Below are positions 52,125-54,583 of a stretch of 54,583 nucleotides of DNA, one piece after another; the first letter of the stretch is position 1; every line of letters starts with the position of its first letter. The notes below the pieces were generated by a model, which was not told the DNA's origin, made no database searches, and saw nothing but the letters and a program-made list of their open reading frames with translations. This DNA comes from Humidesulfovibrio sp. (GTDB lineage: Bacteria; Desulfobacterota; Desulfovibrionia; Desulfovibrionales; Desulfovibrionaceae): the NCBI RefSeq assembly GCF_030689645.1, contig NZ_JAUYFU010000099.1:1-54583 (forward strand). The letters are read 5' to 3'. A program made the position numbers and the translations under genes.

Positions 52125-53854
52125 ACATCCTTGGCCGTGTGATCCGCTCTTGGCAGAACCTCGGCGTCACCGCCAAGTTTGCTTTGTCCTTCACACTGCT
52201 TTTCAGCATGATACTGGTCGAGGCTGCTGTGAGCCTATTGGCCCTGGGAGATGTGCGCCAAGCGGAAGCCGTCATCCTGACCAGTGTTGAGATCCGGCAA
52301 CGGGTCTTCGAAATGGACGGTCAACTGGAAAAGGCGCGCCGACTTCATCGTGATTTCTTCCTGCAATACCCGCACATAGGCTTCATGGCCGCGCAGGAGC
52401 TCTACTTCAAGCCATCAACGGAAATCATAAGCAATGTGGTGGCCTCCAGTGAGGAACTCAAACGTCTTATCGAAGGCTCCCAGGTTAGCAACGCCCTGCG
52501 CGAACGCAACAATGACCTGACCCTTTACCTGACCACGGCACGGCGGTTTTCTGACATATTCCGGGAACTCGTTTCCCTGGTCACGGTGCTGGCCGCGCCA
52601 GCCACTGGACTGGAAAGCCAATTGAACGAGTTGGAAGCAAAACTTGAAAAGCATTCCAAACAATCTCCAGCAACCCTTTTAGCATTCCGTCAAATGGCGC
52701 TGCACCAACGCCAGTACATGGTCACCCGACAACGGCCCTTCATGCAGTCAGCCATGAACTCCTGCCTGGAACTGCGCTCCGCGCTCACAGCCCAGGGTGG
52801 ACAAGCCAACGCAGACAAAGAAAACGTATCGATGCTCCTTGCGCAGTACGTGGAAGTGGCGCGACAGATTCCAGACATCGACGTGGCCATCCGTAGCAAA
52901 CTCAACGATTTCAATTTGCAAGCCAGGGCCGTTGACCCCATTTCCGCAAATCTCAAGACCCTGGCCACCGATGAGGTGAACAGGGCCCGCGCAAGAATCG
53001 CCATAGCCAGCAGAGTCTCCACCGCCATCATCGTAGCCACGGCCTTAACCGGATTGTGCTTTGTCCTTTTGGTGGCCGCCATCATTCACGCCAGCGTGAC
53101 CCGCAAACTTGTAGCGCTTACTCGCTCTGCGGAGCAGATGCGCGCCGGGCATCTGGACGCCAGAGTAGAAACCGAAGCCCGCGACGAGGTGGGGGTGTTG
53201 GGCGCAAGCTTCAACGAGATGGCCAGCCGCATGAAACAGTTGGTGGGCAACCTCGAACACATGGTACAGATGCGCACGGCGGAACTCACCGATACCCGAG
53301 ACCGCCTTGAAACGCTGGTCATTGAACTGGACGAGAAGAACCAAGCCCTGGAGATCCTGTCCGTAACCGACAGGCTCACCGGGCTAGCAAATCGCCGCAA
53401 GCTTGAGGCCTCACTCCAATCAGAGCTCCTGCGAGCCCGCCGGTACGGCAAGACTTTCTCCATCATCATGCTCGATGTGGACCGCTTCAAAGCCGTCAAC
53501 GACACCCACGGGCACCAGGCGGGCGATGAGGTTCTAAAGCATCTTGCCGATCTTTTGCGCCGCAACGCCAGGGAAACGGACATCGTAGGCCGGTGGGGCG
53601 GTGAGGAGTTTCTCGTCATCTGCCCAGAAACCACCCTGCTGGTGGTAACGGCCCTGGCCGAACGCTACCGCATTGAGATGGAGCGCAGCGATTTCGGCGC
53701 AGTGGGCCAAGTGACTTCAAGCTTTGGCGTTACAGCCACTCAGGAGGGCGACGATATCCATCTCCTGGTGCGCCGCGCAGATGAAGCACTTTACCGGGCT
53801 AAAGAATCAGGCCGCAATCGCGTGGAGTCCGACCAGTCCCGTGCTTTACATTAG
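52121..53854 (+). CDS. Membrane diguanylate cyclase with HAMP domain
   Basis: Inner-membrane signalling enzyme of 577 residues. TM1 is about 19-41, a helical periplasmic domain about 42-300, TM2 about 301-325, HAMP about 320-372 and a coiled coil about 375-412. The GGDEF domain (about 413-575) has LDVDRFKAVNDTHGHQAGD and the active GGEEF (493-497). RETD (484-487) is an inhibitory I-site for c-di-GMP, so product feedback is likely. Its gene overlaps the upstream binding-protein gene by ATGA. The periplasmic domain probably senses the lipoprotein or its ligand; the helical pattern suggests a four-helix-bundle sensor. Confidence 0.92.
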   Translation: MNILGRVIRSWQNLGVTAKFALSFTLLFSMILVEAAVSLLALGDVRQAEAVILTSVEIRQRVFEMDGQLEKARRLHRDFFLQYPHIGFMAAQELYFKPSTEIISNVVASSEELKRLIEGSQVSNALRERNNDLTLYLTTARRFSDIFRELVSLVTVLAAPATGLESQLNELEAKLEKHSKQSPATLLAFRQMALHQRQYMVTRQRPFMQSAMNSCLELRSALTAQGGQANADKENVSMLLAQYVEVARQIPDIDVAIRSKLNDFNLQARAVDPISANLKTLATDEVNRARARIAIASRVSTAIIVATALTGLCFVLLVAAIIHASVTRKLVALTRSAEQMRAGHLDARVETEARDEVGVLGASFNEMASRMKQLVGNLEHMVQMRTAELTDTRDRLETLVIELDEKNQALEILSVTDRLTGLANRRKLEASLQSELLRARRYGKTFSIIMLDVDRFKAVNDTHGHQAGDEVLKHLADLLRRNARETDIVGRWGGEEFLVICPETTLLVVTALAERYRIEMERSDFGAVGQVTSSFGVTATQEGDDIHLLVRRADEALYRAKESGRNRVESDQSRALH

Positions 53855-53975
53855 ACGCATCCGTCCTTGACACCCGTCCAGCCCAAGGGCAAGATTACAG
53901 AATCTTGGATGGGACACCCCTTGCCAAGCAGTTAACCAGACTTATCTCTAAAGAGTCTAGATTGATCATTGAGAT

Positions 53976-54330
53976 GGGGGCGCACCGGTTTCGACGGGGA
54001 CAGTCGATGCCGTGGTTGCAGGTCGAGGCGCCGCTGGCCTCGTAAAAAGCGGCAAGCACTCAAGTGCCAACGACTACGATTACGCTCTGGCTGCTTAATA
54101 ACCAGTCACGATCCTTCTGACCGACGTCCGATACGTCCTTAGGATCGACAAAACCTCATCGGGACGGCGTGCAAATGGTGTCTGCCGTATGCACGCGGCA
54201 CAAGGCAGACGTGTCGTTTCGTGCCTGAACAGGGGCCAATGAGACGACGAGAATTGTACCTGTTCTAAACCTGTAGACGCCGCGCGCAAAGCATTCTCGG
54301 ACGAGGGTTCGATTCCCTCCGCCTCCACCA
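53976..54330 (+). ncRNA. ssrA: Transfer-messenger RNA (tmRNA)
   Basis: RNA of 355 bases that frees stalled ribosomes with SmpB. The 5' GGGGGCG pairs with CGCCTCC before an encoded ACCA (G-T third pair), giving the tRNA-like acceptor; the T arm is GAGGGTTCGATTCCCTC. The resume codon GCC is at 54066, and the reading frame gives the tag ANDYDYALAA followed by two TAA stops (54096-54101). The YALAA ending is what ClpXP recognises. Intervening sequence folds into pseudoknot-like regions. A terminator follows at 54368. Confidence 0.96.
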
Positions 54331-54367
54331 GAAGAACTTCCCAGAGAGTCCCAAGAGTCCCACAAAG

Positions 54368-54389
54368 CCCCGCAAACGCGGGGTTTTTT
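54368..54389 (+). terminator. Terminator after ssrA
   Basis: CCCCGC and GCGGGG arms around AAAC, with T6. It ends the ssrA transcript and separates it from the integrase. Confidence 0.85.
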
Positions 54390-54444
54390 GTTGCTTATGC
54401 CTCCCTATGGTTCCCGTAAGGTCCGTTGACATCCGCTATAAAAG

Positions 54445-54503
54445 TGGTATCTCCGTTGGTATCTCGCTCCGAGACACCCGCCAAACGACGGATGGAGATA
54501 CCA
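54445..54503. repeat. Inverted repeat that can mask integrase ribosome site
   Basis: TGGTATCTCC (54445-54454) is a perfect inverted copy of GGAGATACCA (54494-54503), which contains the GGAG ribosome site of the integrase gene. A second partial copy, TGGTATCTC (54457-54465), could pair with the same site. The arrangement fits an RNA hairpin or a protein-binding array. Confidence 0.5.
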
Positions 54504-54583
54504 ATGAAGCTCACCGACGCCGCCATAAAGAACGCTGCCGCCAAGGAAAAGCAATACACCCTCTTTGACGAAAAGGGCCTCTT
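54504..54583 (+). CDS. Integrase, N-terminus only (partial)
   Basis: Only the first 26 codons lie in the window. They start MKLTDAAIKNAAAKEKQYTL, typical of the N-terminal arm-binding segment (DUF4102) of P4-type tyrosine integrases. ATG 54504 follows GGAG by six bases. It lies 173 bases after the 3' end of ssrA, the favoured target of such integrases, so it probably belongs to a genomic island or prophage that continues beyond the window end. The catalytic residues cannot be seen. Confidence 0.75.
   Translation, partial: MKLTDAAIKNAAAKEKQYTLFDEKGL

Noticed and set aside
53855-53975. Promoter for ssrA (TTGCCA at 53921 with TATCTC)
   Set aside because: Spacing and the -10 match are too weak to call; the true start was not evident.
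54095-54328. Minus-strand frame across ssrA
   Set aside because: It is antisense to a clear tmRNA; such frames starting with a EGIEPSS-like sequence are a familiar false call over tmRNA and tRNA-like ends.
1-54583. CRISPR arrays or insertion sequences
   Set aside because: No regularly spaced direct repeats and no transposase motifs were found in the stretches read.

Overview
The window looks like chromosomal DNA from a GC-rich, Gram-negative, motile bacterium of the Desulfovibrio type (Desulfovibrionales, Desulfobacterota). This is inferred from gene content and arrangement: a cheB-HEAT-cheR-parA-cheW-cheY-cheA cluster, lptFG with a small upstream gene, AddAB rather than RecBCD, and a tmRNA tag ending in YALAA. 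No species call is possible without a search. Most of the window is ordinary core genome. The only clear accessory signal is at the right edge, where an integrase gene begins just after ssrA; the left 0.66 kb is gene-poor.

Layout. 1-664: no supported gene, one large hairpin. 665-1561: AraC/GyrI-like regulator, convergent with asnS (1597-2979). 3101-4471: ftsY. 4485-6970, minus strand: a frameshifted DUF2157-like membrane protein, a secreted DUF3124 protein and an RluA-family pseudouridine synthase. 7095-18682, plus strand: ornithine cyclodeaminase family enzyme, EamA transporter, AddA, AddB, PPC-domain protein, L-2-hydroxyglutarate oxidase, nitronate monooxygenase family protein and cyclophilin. 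18843-24069, minus strand: a tight six-gene run cpoB-dprA-(small protein)-HDOD-GGDEF-xerC. 24220-25191: unknown membrane protein. 25263-34242, minus strand: the chemosensory operon. 34441-36426: tRNA-Pro(CGG), a histidine phosphatase and a nucleotidyltransferase-HD fusion probably serving molybdenum cofactor work. 36654-43586: a TetR regulator and a complete RND efflux pump. 43674-47145, minus strand: aroQ-efp-ftsK. 47257-47865: engB. 47846-50360, minus strand: small protein-lptF-lptG. 50554-50630: tRNA-Met. 50862-53854: a periplasmic binding protein coupled to a membrane diguanylate cyclase. 53976-54330: ssrA (tmRNA). 54504-end: start of an integrase.

How the genes work together. The chemosensory block holds an adaptor, kinase, response regulator, both adaptation enzymes, a ParA-type positioning ATPase and a HEAT-repeat protein, but no receptor, so it must serve receptors encoded elsewhere. 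Three genes handle c-di-GMP or related signalling (a pseudo-receiver GGDEF protein, an HDOD protein and a HAMP-GGDEF protein). DNA maintenance is well represented (AddAB, DprA, XerC, FtsK). Envelope functions include LptFG, CpoB and the RND pump, whose promoter region carries palindromes that look like TetR operators.

The items most worth a second look are: the CheA with three Hpt modules, one lacking its phospho-accepting histidine; the possible ParC/ParP-like pair; the HEAT-repeat protein inside the che operon; the binding-protein/diguanylate cyclase pair; the long C-terminal tail on the RND adaptor; and the ssrA/integrase junction with a repeat that can pair with the integrase ribosome binding site. 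I found no CRISPR array, no insertion sequence and no rRNA gene.
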